A DNA stretch of 64,000 nt, taken from Calamus simplicifolius (lineage: Eukaryota > Streptophyta > Magnoliopsida > Arecales > Arecaceae). Below the pieces are notes generated by a model. The model saw only the letters and a list, made by a program, of their open reading frames with translations, had not been told where the DNA came from and ran no database searches. The position numbers were made by a program, and so were the translations under genes. Below, piece after piece: positions 35,701 through 46,239 of the stretch (its first letter is position 1; every line of letters starts with the position of its first letter). The DNA is taken from the NCBI GenBank assembly GCA_900491605.1, contig UESW01001799.1, positions 300,504 to 364,503 of the forward strand, in the 5' to 3' direction.

Positions 35701-35726
35701 CTCTCTCTCTCTCTCTCTCTCTCTCT
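35701..35726. repeat. (CT)n microsatellite, proximal
   Basis: 13 CT units, about 0.3 kb upstream of the TATA-like box of the AHL gene. CT/GA tracts in plant promoters can bind BPC/GAGA-type factors; that role is an inference here. Confidence 0.95.
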
Positions 35727-36017
35727 AAGTTGGTCTTGGCAAATGGTCTCGTCGGCTCTTGGCTTAGCAAGAGGATACATATCTCCTTCAGTGCTTTCTT
35801 GTAATATTTAGACGCTGGTGGAGTAAAAGAGTTGAGCGAGATCCTTCCTATGATATATAGTAGGCCTTCATCAAAGTTGTTGGTTTCTTCCCAATGAATT
35901 AGAGTGCGGTAATTCTTCATATTTTTGGTTCCTTACCTTGAATTCTCCCACTCTTGCCAAAGGAAGAAAAGACAATTACCCATCTTAGTCTCATATAGAA
36001 AATATAGAAATATTGCG

Positions 36018-36024
36018 TATATAT
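36018..36024 (+). promoter_or_regulatory. TATA-like box of the AHL gene
   Basis: TATATAT lies about 250 bases before the CTG start. Transcription would begin near 36050 and give a ~220-nt pyrimidine-rich leader with no ATG. Position and sequence only; no transcript evidence. Confidence 0.45.
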
Positions 36025-36269
36025 GAGTGAATATGTGGAGAGAGACAAGGAAAACCAGTCTTCTTTAGTTTCCTTCTTTCGGCTTGGTCTCTTCTTCCTT
36101 CTTCCCTATAGAGGCTTACCTTCTCTTAAAATCTTAGCGTTTCTGGGTCTTTTCCCTATACATAAAGAGAACAAGGTCCGTCCCAGGGTAGAAGAAGTAG
36201 AAAAATAAGAAAACAGCAGGAGTGGGAGGAGGAGGAGGAGTAGAATTGGGAAGAGCCTCCATCGAGAAA

Positions 36270-37091
36270 CTGGCGAATCGTTGGTGGGCCGGGCACTTGG
36301 GGCTTCCAGGAGTTGAGCCGGCATCTCCCGGTTCCTCCGGCCCCAAGAAGCTCAACCAGGAGATGCCCCCAAAAGAAACCGATCCTGACACCCGAGCTGA
36401 TGAAGAAGAGGAGAGAGACAACAGCGAAGAGCCCAGGGAGGGCGCCGTCGAGATCGGGACCCGCCGGCCCCGTGGCCGCCCTCCAGGCTCCAAGAACAAG
36501 CCCAAGCCCCCTATCTTCATCACCCGCGACAGCCCCAACGCTCTCCACAGCCATGTGATGGAGGTCGCCGGTGGTGCCGACGTCGCTGAGTGCATCGCAC
36601 AGTTTGCACGCGGCCGCCAGCGCGGCGTCTGTGTGCTCAGCGCCACCGGTGCAGTCGCCAACGTTACACTGCGTCAGCCAGCGGCGCCGAGCTCCGTCGT
36701 CGCGCTGCGCGGCCGCTTCGAGATCCTTTCACTGACCGGCACCTTCTTGCCCGGCCCGGCCCCGCCGGGGACCACGGGGCTGGCGGTGTTCCTGGCGGGC
36801 GGGCAGGGCCAGGTGGTGGGGGGCAGCGTTGTTGGTTCGCTCCTTGCCGTTGGGCCTGTCATGGTGGTGACCGCGACGTTCGCCAACGCCACCTACGAGC
36901 GGCTACCCCTCGAGGATGAGGAGGAAGGCCCGGGCAGCAGCGGCGGGCAGCTGCCCTGCGGCTCACCGACGGCGATGGGGGCCAGGTTGCCCGACCCATC
37001 TTCACTCCCCATCTATAATTTGCCAGCAAATTTGCTCGCGCAACTCGGCCACGACGCATTCGCATGGGCTCATCCTCGGCCGCCGTACTAA
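36270..37091 (+). CDS. AHL: AT-hook motif nuclear-localized (AHL) protein, probable CTG start
   Basis: A 273-residue product if started at CTG 36270. It holds one type-I AT-hook (RPRGRPPGSKNK, core RGRP at residues 68-71) and a PPC/DUF296 domain at about 85-213 with the GRFEIL interaction motif at 148-153. AHL proteins bind the minor groove of AT-rich DNA in the nucleus, assemble as trimers through PPC and repress growth genes. The C-terminus (AWAHPRPPY) is typical and the frame is intronless, as in clade A AHLs. Members usually start MANRWW; here this reads CTG-GCG-AAT-CGT-TGG-TGG. The frame is open up to a TAG at 36198-36200 with no ATG. The first ATG downstream is in frame at 36363 and would give 242 residues with both domains but without the conserved N-terminus. 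Codons are GC-rich, unlike the flanks. Family certain; start uncertain. Confidence 0.93.
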   Translation: MANRWWAGHLGLPGVEPASPGSSGPKKLNQEMPPKETDPDTRADEEEERDNSEEPREGAVEIGTRRPRGRPPGSKNKPKPPIFITRDSPNALHSHVMEVAGGADVAECIAQFARGRQRGVCVLSATGAVANVTLRQPAAPSSVVALRGRFEILSLTGTFLPGPAPPGTTGLAVFLAGGQGQVVGGSVVGSLLAVGPVMVVTATFANATYERLPLEDEEEGPGSSGGQLPCGSPTAMGARLPDPSSLPIYNLPANLLAQLGHDAFAWAHPRPPY

Positions 37092-40000
37092 AACCAAGGG
37101 GAACGAAGAATATGAAGGGAAGAAGAAGGTAAGAAATCTTGTCCAAAATTTATTTTCTCTGGTGAGAAGGGAAAGTAGAAGCAAGCAATCTCATCTCGAA
37201 GACAGTTCTTTGATATATAGTGGGTCATGATGAAATACTATCATGGTGAGCTTTTTATTTCTGTTTCCTTTGATAGCGTGATGTGTAGGAGTGGTGTTAA
37301 TGATCGGTTGTAGCTCTAACATAAAGTAGGTGTCAAAGATGTATCATAATTGTTGGAGATTTGAGTTTGGGAAGGGTGGAAAACATCAAAACAACAATAA
37401 ATGCTCTTTCAAGGCCCTTCTCAGCTCATCTTTTCATTATATATTAATAAATGAGACCCTAAATTTCATATTTTCTTAATCACAGGCTGTTGAAACAACT
37501 AAATACAAGCACTAAAGTTGCTAGCAATCTTTTATGTGGAAGATGTAGCTAAGAGGAAAAGAGGGGAAATGCAAATATATCCTTTTGAACCTGAGACTTC
37601 ATAGCTAGTAGGCCGGCAGAATTTCTTCATTTTATGCTTTTTTTTTTTTTAATTTTTTAAAATCTTTTGAAAGGGTTTTGCCCATGCTAGCTTGTTCAGA
37701 TTTACCTCTTTGATCACCATAGACTGGGTAAAATCTTTCCTTTTTTGATGCACGTTTGCTTCTTAATTTAATTCATTCATGTACTTTGAACCTTTCTCAC
37801 CACGTATCAGCGCTACTTAGTATGTATGAGAGCTGGATATATTGTTCTGCCCATCATTGCAGCAACGTCACGCTATCCATACTCGCACAGAAACTTGATG
37901 GTTGCAAGATGTGATACAAACCTGTGCCTAAAATTCTACTTTAGTGTTATTTGTTTTAGCTGTAATAAATTTTGGTATATATTTTCAAGCTTATCAAAGA
38001 ATGCAAACACTAGTTTTTAATTATTTTCTGCAGAAAAATGGGATAATAAATTGTGTTTTCCAAACTTAAAGGTGATGGATGGTAAACAGATCCGAAGAGA
38101 TAATGAAAGTCAAATATTTTTGAGATTTACATTTGTTTATGCTGGTACACAAGGGCTAGATCGATAGGACAGAAGAATATCCAGCAAAACAAATCGAAGA
38201 TACTGAAAAGGATCACATGCACACATTTGTTTACATTTTGTTCCCTTCAAATCTTTTCTTAGAATAAGATGCTCGCCTCCCCAGGATGAAATATTCTGAG
38301 AGGTTTTCAGCCATACCAACCTCCGAACCTTATCTTTTTAATTAAAAAAAAAAAAAACAAATTCTGTGTCTGATGGTAATACGAAGCCTATCAGACATGA
38401 TTTCAACTTAAGATAAACTAGGTAGTTGTTAATTCATCGACCCAATACCGTCTTCTCTCTTTCTTCAATTATTATATTCCATTACATTAATGTTGAACTC
38501 AGACAACAGAACAACTCTTAAATTTTTAATCTTCAACTTACACATGTTTGATTATAAAAATGCTGACAGATCTTTGTCTATCTATAATACAACAACAATA
38601 AAATAAAAGAATTAGATCCAGTAAAGACTCTCAGTTTCGTACTCTTGTCATATAGATGCTATCAAACATATTCTATATATATACCTATTTAACATACCAT
38701 GTATTAATTAGTTTGAGTTGATCTCCTGTCTCAATTTGCAATAACCTCAGGCTGGTATTCCTTATCATTAGTATATATCTTCTTTTACGTAATGCTCTTC
38801 GAAGAATGGATAAATAGAGATAATTGCCTATATAGCTTCTGTTTGATATGTTCATTGAATATGCCTTTCTCAAATACTGCCTGCATTGTTATCCCATAAT
38901 CCATCTCGGGTTTTCCCCAGTTTATGTTGACATGGTAGCTTTTATTGATTACAGCTTCCTTCCGATGATTGCGTATGATCTTATGATACCTACGTTTAGG
39001 TGGTTTCTTAGCCCTTTTCTCCTAATCATCCCTTCAAAACTCTTGTCAAAATTTTAGTTCATGCTCAGTTCTTCTGAAGGCTCTTGTCTATAATTACCGT
39101 GTTATTTGCATGAGACTATGGTCTTCCTTTTCCTTAAGATCCATTCCGTACTGTTTGAACTGGTTTGCTGCTCATCAAAATAAAATCACCTTGTCATGGC
39201 CGTTGCAAAGCCAACTATTGCCTATATTTATAAATGCACAGGAAATGCACATTTTATTGATTCTACTTTGACAAGTTTGTGAATCATAATCCACTTTGAT
39301 AAACACTACCAAGTATGTTCAAACAATTCTAAGATTGCAATAAAATTGGGAGTGAGAATGGTGGAAAAAGAGAAAAGGCTTAGTTAGGGCCATCTCACAT
39401 TCTTCAAACAATTTGATAACTCACTGATAATTAATGCACAACTTAGTCATGCTGCAAGTTTCAGGACCTGGTCTGGACTCTTGATGAGCCTAAATGAAGC
39501 CTACGTATTTGCCTAGATAAATTCAGAAGTCCGAACTTTAAAGCCTGGGAATTGAAGAAGAATCGCATCGAGAATAAACACAGACACACGCAAAGAGTCA
39601 AAATGCCATCAAATGCAATTTTATTATAGTTCTATGTGTCTTCTGAGGAGGGTTCAACTTTGTTAGTAGTCACATGGATGACATGTTCAGTGACGTACAT
39701 CACTACAAGGATCACTCTTCAATTATTTTTCTCATTGAGATGTTGAACCGTTTAGTTTGCCAGTTCTTTTAATAATGTTGATGGAATCCTCTCATATGGC
39801 GAAACTCAAGCTACCCTTACTTTCCATTGTGAACGGCTGTTAAAATCAGTAACTCAAATTTCTTGGGTAGAAAAGGCCTGAGATTAATTTCGCCACAACA
39901 TTTAACTGTAACTTTGTTATTTCTAGCAACTGTTCCATGGGTTAATATATGGTGTTCATGGCTGATTCCGTGTTTGGACGACAAATTACTGTCTTGACAC

Positions 40001-40255
40001 CCTCAAGGGATTCCTAGATACCTGTGAATCATTGAGATCAGCTGATGAAGGCCGACAAGCCAAGCTTAAGTTCTACGCCATGATAGCGTGGAAGATTCAC
40101 TAATCAGCAACTTGTGGTGTGGGCCTATAATGTTCCGGAAATAGTCTCCTTGAATAGATTATGTGATCTTAGGGTTAAATGCACCGCATGTTAAGCTAAG
40201 TACGTAATTCTCTTTGCCTACTTGAAAGACATTTCGTCCATATGGAAGATGACTT
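37092..40255. other. AHL 3' flank and spacer, no further gene seen
   Basis: The AHL 3'UTR probably occupies the first few hundred bases; an AATAAA-like word (TTAATAAATGAG) lies near 37446. Beyond it I see no domain-like frame or bounded element. CACTACAAGG at 39701 is isolated. Confidence 0.5.
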
Positions 40256-40258
40256 TAA

Positions 40259-40604
40259 GATAGTGTTTGATAGAAAAAATACTATCCCTAAATAAGTATA
40301 CGGAATAGAGTTTATTCCCTATCTATCTCTAGGGATATCCCCTGGCTATCCTATTGATCATATCAAATACAAAAAGGTAAATCCATAGGATAACTATTTT
40401 TTACTCTTATTTGGAGGGATAACCAGCTATTCCTGCATTTCATAGGGAATAAATTGAGGGATAACCCATGGTTAACCATGGTTAATCATAGGTTATTCCT
40501 TTAGTCAACTTTATTCCCAGCTATCCTTCATAATTATAGCTTTTGGAATAAGAGGAGATATTCTCAGGAAATATCCCCTCTTATTTCCTATTTCAAACAC
40601 AGCC
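40259..40604. mobile_element. PIF/Harbinger-type MITE
   Basis: The left end reads GATAGTGTTTGATAGAAA and the right end CTATTTCAAACACAGCC, imperfect inverted repeats of the GGCTGTGTTTG type. TAA duplications lie at 40256-40258 and 40605-40607. At 346 bp, it has internal palindromic words (CCATGGTTAACCATGG near 40468) and no coding capacity. Confidence 0.8.
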
Positions 40605-40863
40605 TAAGAGTCCCTTTATCCACCTATTGAACTTCATAGAGTGGGGGCTGGTTTCAAAATTTGTCACTTTATTTTCTTCCTAAGGTGAATACAACCATGC
40701 GGAACTTGAGCCATGGAAAGGTAGCATCAAACATTTTTACTTTTAAACTTACATTACTACCAAGTTAGAGAAATCTCTCTCTTTAATATAGTTATATAAA
40801 GTTGTAGACAATATTTAATAAAGCCACCCTATTTATAAATATGATCAACTTGGGGTCTATCAA

Positions 40864-41450
40864 ATGAATTTAAGGGTGCATGACCTAGGTATTTGTTTCT
40901 TTTTGCAAGTTTCGAAGAAAGTCAGGAAACTTTGGCATCAACTTTATCAACCCGGTCTCTTAACAACCCTACATGCAGATCATATTAAAGTTAATTTTGA
41001 TGAATCCATACATCTCATTAGTGTAGGAGTTAAACTTTCTCATGTGGGATTGATAAGGAAAAATATTATATGCAGCTGCTATACCCCTTCAAATCTCATC
41101 AGTCCCTAAGAGTTAGCACCTATGTGGTTTGAGGTATGTAAGATCATTGAAGTGTCAAACTTAGATGGGATTATCATTGAAGATAACTCTGCGATAGTAC
41201 TATTTTCATTGGAATCAAAAGCTTTAAATTATTTTTATCTTCATCCCAAAAAGTTTAAATTCACTATGATCATAAGGAAAAATATCCAATATAAGTACAC
41301 CACACTCTAAGGGAGGATAATCAAGTAGCAAACACTTGGTAAATGTAGCAATCAATTGGAAGAAGCAATATTTTGGACAAAAGATTTTCCTTTGGATTTG
41401 GCACAAAAACATGGGGATAATGCACAAGGAGTTACATGTTTTAAAGCTTA
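40864..41450 (+). pseudogene. LINE RNase H fragment
   Basis: Frames at 40864-41109 and 41122-41310 carry HIKVNFDES, then WFEVCKIIEVSNLDGIIIED, then NSAIVLFS. These follow the layout of plant LINE RNase H (KVNFDGS ... E.DS..I). A further frame near 41318-41370 resembles the NQVA.TL.N.A end of the domain. Stops at 41107 and 41308 and frame changes show it is dead. No RT remains upstream because the MITE and unrelated DNA lie there. Confidence 0.6.
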
Positions 41451-41610
41451 AATCTCTCATTTCAATAAAAAAAGGCCACGTGTGTAAGCCACAAATGATA
41501 GGAAGAATGAAGATTTCCATGTGCTTTTTTGATAATATGTTAGTCCCAAAAATGCAATCTCTTATGCTAAGAGAACGAAGACAATGCATAAAAGTATTGC
41601 TTTATTAGAA

Positions 41611-42740
41611 TATAATTTTAATACATTTTGTCGATGGCAATTATTGGATAGAACTAGCTTAATGATCAATACCTTTTCCTCTTAAAAAAGTATTGCTGCT
41701 CTCATGCCCTTCCAAAAGCATTGTCTTGATGGGTTAATGTTAAAAGGGCAACGAAAACTATAAATTTAACTGATCGTATGCTTTCCACACTGCAAAGAGG
41801 TTCAAATGGATAAGAGATCCACATCTTCACATGGATTCACATGAAGTATTTCGTTGATCCTAGTTTATAATTAAGCAGCGGTTACTTGGATCTAACACTC
41901 CAATGGTAATACCCAATTCCACGAATATTAGTGAAATCATTACATACACCCATGATAAAAACTCTTGTACCCACTAGAATGATGATCCTGCTTTCGGTGT
42001 CGCCTGCCTTTCTAAGCTCAGCCTTGTCGACTTGCTATGTTGAGACAAAGGAACCAATCAAATTAGAGCCTAAAAAGCTAGCCACTAAACAAGAACCCAT
42101 ACTAATAAAATATGCCCAGTCACAGCTTGTCTTCCAATAAAGGGGGGAAAAAAGTAGGTTCTCAATTTATATAAAATATGTTGAGCTGTTAGTGGAGAGG
42201 TATGCATCATTAGAATATATTTAAAAGGAAATACTTAATTATTGGCGCTAGAGTCCATCGTTGAGGATATGCACCAGTTGCACCTAGCTAACCAACAGTT
42301 CAATTCACTTTTGATATCCATGTCCAAACAACACGTTGCGTTGGGAAGTTATCTCGAAGATTCGGTACAGTTGGCCTAATTCAGGTTAGGTTTAGTCCCC
42401 TCTGCTTATGTGCATGACTGATGAGAAGTATGATGCTGCACATATTTATGTATTGCTTAACTATGAAGAGCTTGAACCGTTTATAGAGTAAAAATTTTAT
42501 TTTTAATTTATAATATATATAAAGAATTAAATTATTTGGATTAACTATGTGCAACTAACATAAATACAGTCGATATGAGTTGCATGTCAGAACATATTGA
42601 CCTCAAATAACCGATGCAAAAGTTGAGAGACTACGTGAGTGAGAGTTTACAAGATAGTTAAAAAATTTGGTTAGTTGACAATATACTTTATGTAATATAT
42701 TTTCTTTATTATTGATCATTAAGTTAGATGATTGTGATGA
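41611..42740. other. Spacer, no gene seen
   Basis: No recognisable domain. The short frame at 41931-42140 has no family resemblance I can name. Confidence 0.45.
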
Positions 42741-43570
42741 TTTTTTCTTGAAAATAGGTAAAGAGTGAGAGGTATGGAATTGATTAGCGTATCGTGGATA
42801 TATAGCACAAGGCCAAATGCTGGAGCAACTTTCAAAGGATATTTTGTCAATGATTTCAAATTTCACACACTTGAATATGGCATCAATTAAAAAAAATAAT
42901 GAATAGTGGTATATGTGTAAAAGGAAGATGTTACGATGACTTTGAAAGTGATTATATATTACGATATGTTAATTGATATTTTGGAGTCAACTTATTATGG
43001 TGCTACAAACAAGGTTGTATTATTTAAATGCGATTGGTATGATACTGAGAGAGGCATTAGAGTGCATCGTGATCATGGTCTCATAGATACACACTATAAA
43101 TCACAGTTGAATACCAATAAGCCTTTTATATCAGCACAACAAGCACAACAAGTATATTACACCACTTATCCATGCAAGAGTAGGGAGACAAATGGTTGGT
43201 GGGCTGTGTGTAAAGCTAAAGATAGGAATTCCTTTAATATCCCTTCTGCGGATACAAATAATATCAATGTATCTTCGGATATTGATATTTATCAAGAGGA
43301 TGAGATCACAGACCTATCTATAATTCAAGCTGATGAAGATCTTGACATATCCAATTTGCTAGTTGGTTTCTTATGACATGCTTAATGATGATGAGATACT
43401 TAAGTTGCAACAAAGATTATAGGAAGTGGTGATAGAAGTAGAAGATGAAGAGGAAGAAGAAGAGGTTAGAGAGGATGTAGAAGATGAGGAAGAAGATGAA
43501 TTTAAAGACAATGTTGAGAGTAATGAGGAAGAAAATGATTTTGAATTGTTTGATAGTGATAATGATTGAT
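42741..43570 (+). pseudogene. CACTA TNP2-type C-terminal region (DUF4216)
   Basis: The frame at 42936-43376 reads YYGATNKVVLFKCDWYDTER, then DHGLIDTHYKSQLNTNKPFI, then SAQQAQQVYYTTYP, the core of DUF4216 found at the end of En/Spm transposases. Just upstream (42755-42935) in other frames are GYFVND.KFHT and NSGICVKG segments that normally precede it. A strongly acidic tail (EEEEEVREDVEDEEEDE, 43447-43490) follows in another frame. The transposase catalytic domain is missing, so the copy is 5'-truncated. The frame after 43376 is shifted. Confidence 0.8.
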
Positions 43571-43799
43571 TTGTATAATGTTGCTATTCACATTTAATTT
43601 TAGTTGTTATGTAATGTGGATTATTTACAATTTATATATTTTGGATAATTTTGATCATAATTTATCAAATATTTGTCTTGATTATTTGTGCTATGTTTAC
43701 ATTATGGGTTTGTATTATATTATTGTAAATAATATATATGATCTTAAATTATATTCATGATATTTAATATATGCATCTAACCTTTGCATATTAACAGGG

Positions 43800-45514
43800 A
43801 TAATGACATGTGGTGGAGCATTTAGACTTCGTGGAAGGGGTGGTAGAGGAAGAGATATATCCTGACAACAGCTTCAAGATGAACATGATGGGGATACTGG
43901 AAGATATCCACAACGATCTATCCATAGGCTATTTAACACACCTTTGTGTGTTGAGCAACATGGATCAGTGCCCATGGAGGAGGCCTCAGCCAATCCTTCA
44001 CCTCTTATGCCTGATAGTGTAGGTTCGATTAGCTCTACATATACAAGAGGTCCGAACCAGCCTGCTTCTGAGCCAATAGTTGAAACAGATAAAGTTTCCA
44101 TCATAGTAGAAATGAATAAGTAAGTTTTATAATTATATATTTTTATTTGATATCTATTTTTATTTTTATTTCATATGATTAATTGCTTGATGCTTAATGC
44201 ATGGATTCATTGAGCCTGAGGTATCATATCAGGTGAGTGTTTGCATGAAGCAACGTTTTAAAGACGCTTGGCCTTTATGGGGTTAAGTGGAGCAAACAAT
44301 TAAAGATGAGTTGTTACGCAGATTCGAGGTGATGTATTACATTGTTACTTAATTAGTTTAAAACAAAGTTATTATGATAACATAGTATAAGTCTTTGATA
44401 TATTTTACAAGCAAGGTATAGATGGTCTTTAACAGATGATTATAATATTAGAAAATATTGGTTGAGAACTAATAGATATCTACTTATAGGCATGATGAGT
44501 AAGGCACGAAAGAAATGTTTGATGAGTTAAAGGAGAGAAATACAATAGTCACACTTGTAGACACGATCGACAAAGTTCATCCAAGTTGGATGAGACAAGA
44601 AATATAGGATTAGTTATGTCAGAGGCATTGGCTTAAGGATAAATAGCAACAGAAGTCTACATCTGCTCAGAAAAATCGAATGAAGCAAAAGGAAGGCCCA
44701 ATCATCAAGTATTCAAGGGGTATCATTCCTTTTGTGACGCATAAGAAGAGAATGGTAATTTATTTAGTATTTCTTTATTTATATTGATGTTTATATTCAT
44801 AATATATTTATGATACAATAACTTGTTGTGATGCAAAAGAATGGTGCAGAACCTACTATTGCATCACTTTTTGAGCACACCCATAAGAAGAAAGGGATAG
44901 GAGAGTTTGTGGATGCAAAATCCAAGAAAGTTAGTGTATAATTTTAATTTTATATCTAAATATACTTTATGTTAATATATATATATTAATAGATTAATTT
45001 ATTGTTCTTTTATTTATTTTATTTTTATGCATATCATTTATGACATAGATATATTTGCTTATTTATAATTCTTATATTTGCTTTATTATGATATATGGTT
45101 GCAAGAGGCATATAAGACTGATCTTACAGAAAAGTATAGCTCAAAATTGAATCACAACCTTAATTTGATGCTACTGTATGGGTGAAAGCCATAAAAGGTA
45201 TTTCTAAAAACAAGATCTATGGATTTGGGCCACAGACATATTCATCTAGTGTACTCATGAGGACTTCTATATCATGCTCTACTTCTCAACTAGGCAGTTC
45301 TTCAGGAAGTATACTTACTACCAACTCTATTGTCCAAGAAGCTATGAAGAATATGCAGAAGCATATTATGGCACTTTTGATGAACCCTCAACATAGAAAA
45401 ATGCTGCGATCTTTCATTTCTAGTCTTGGTTTTATATCCTCTAAGCAGTCTTCACCTCCTTCACAAAAAGGAATTGAGTTTGCTAACCCTTCAACTGGTC
45501 CTCCATGTGATTGA
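43800..45514 (+). pseudogene. En/Spm-type plant transposase (Ptta/TNPA-like) remnant
   Basis: Exon-like pieces occur in order: MKQRFKDAWPLWG at about 44245, a segment with QKNRMKQKEGPIIKYSRGII (44665-44725), EPTIASLFEHTHKKKGIGEF (44850-44912), VDAKSKKV, and a final frame 45182-45514 opening IKGISKNKIYGFGPQ. This order (kNR, Gs.sf, THkKkGtG.FVD.KS, YGfG) is that of PF03004. Spacers with GT/AG-like borders may be introns, but stops are also present. In autonomous elements this protein binds subterminal repeats and cooperates with TNP2. Confidence 0.72.
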
Positions 45515-45779
45515 TATTTATTATGAACTTATTATGTGTATGTTTGATGTTGGGTACTAACTGGAGTTTTTTTGTTTCATGTTTTGATATATTTTTATTT
45601 GTTTATGGATTGAAACCTTGATGGATGTTAAACTTATTTAATAGACATGTTAATATTTGCTTAAATATATTATGGTGTTGTTTTGTATTATAAAAATTGA
45701 GTTATGGTTAATATGTTGAGAATTATAATGTATATAAAGCTGCTATTATATTTATAAAATTATCTTCTAGGTGAAAGCT

Positions 45780-46236
45780 TTGCAAAATGATTTGTAAGCA
45801 AAATAGAATGTAAGATGAAAATTTTACCAAGGTATTACCAGAAAATTTTTTAACAAACTTCCAACAATCACTAAGGGATCTGTGAGGGATAATTCCTTAC
45901 AAATTATTCAGTTAGCCAATTTTAGCAAGGAAAATTTTCTCGATGAATCCTTTGGTAATTACCGAGGGAATTCTAAGTGCATTTTAGTTAGTGAATCCCT
46001 TGAAAATGGTTGGTTCTTGGCAAATGGACTACAATTTTATCAAAAAAAAATTATTGCTGAAAGTTTTAGATCTCTCAGTAATTATCAAGAAATTTCTGAA
46101 GAAGACTTTCACTAACATCATATATTATAAGGGATGAATTTTTATTTAAAAATTCCTCGGTGAAACTCTTCACCAAGGGATTTTGACTTTTATCAAGGGA
46201 TTTTGTCACTCGTTGAAAGGTTAATTTTTGGTAGTG
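45780..46236 (+). mobile_element. Right terminus of the decayed second CACTA element
   Basis: The sequence ends AATTTTTGGTAGTG at 46236, the inverse of a CACTACCAAAAATT CACTA terminus. Before it lie repeated words AAGGGATTTTG, ACCAAGGTATTACCAG and TCAGTAATTATCAAG, as expected for a subterminal region. The following triplet is CTG. The matching left end was not found, so the element is truncated on its left. Confidence 0.65.
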
Positions 46237-46239
46237 CTG

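Noticed and set aside
36222..36269. GTG at 36222 as the AHL start
   Set aside because: The added 16 residues (five consecutive Gly and more) are not part of the conserved N-terminus, and GTG is a poor plant start codon; CTG at 36270 marks the family-typical first residue.
36134..37230. Overlapping frames in and around the AHL gene (for example 36134-36661 minus and 36590-36919 plus)
   Set aside because: They are shadows of a GC-rich gene; only the 36270-37091 frame carries the AT-hook and PPC domain.
39701..39710. CACTACAAGG as the left end of the second CACTA element
   Set aside because: It does not match the right terminus at 46236 (CACTACCAAAA type), and the flanking triplets do not agree.
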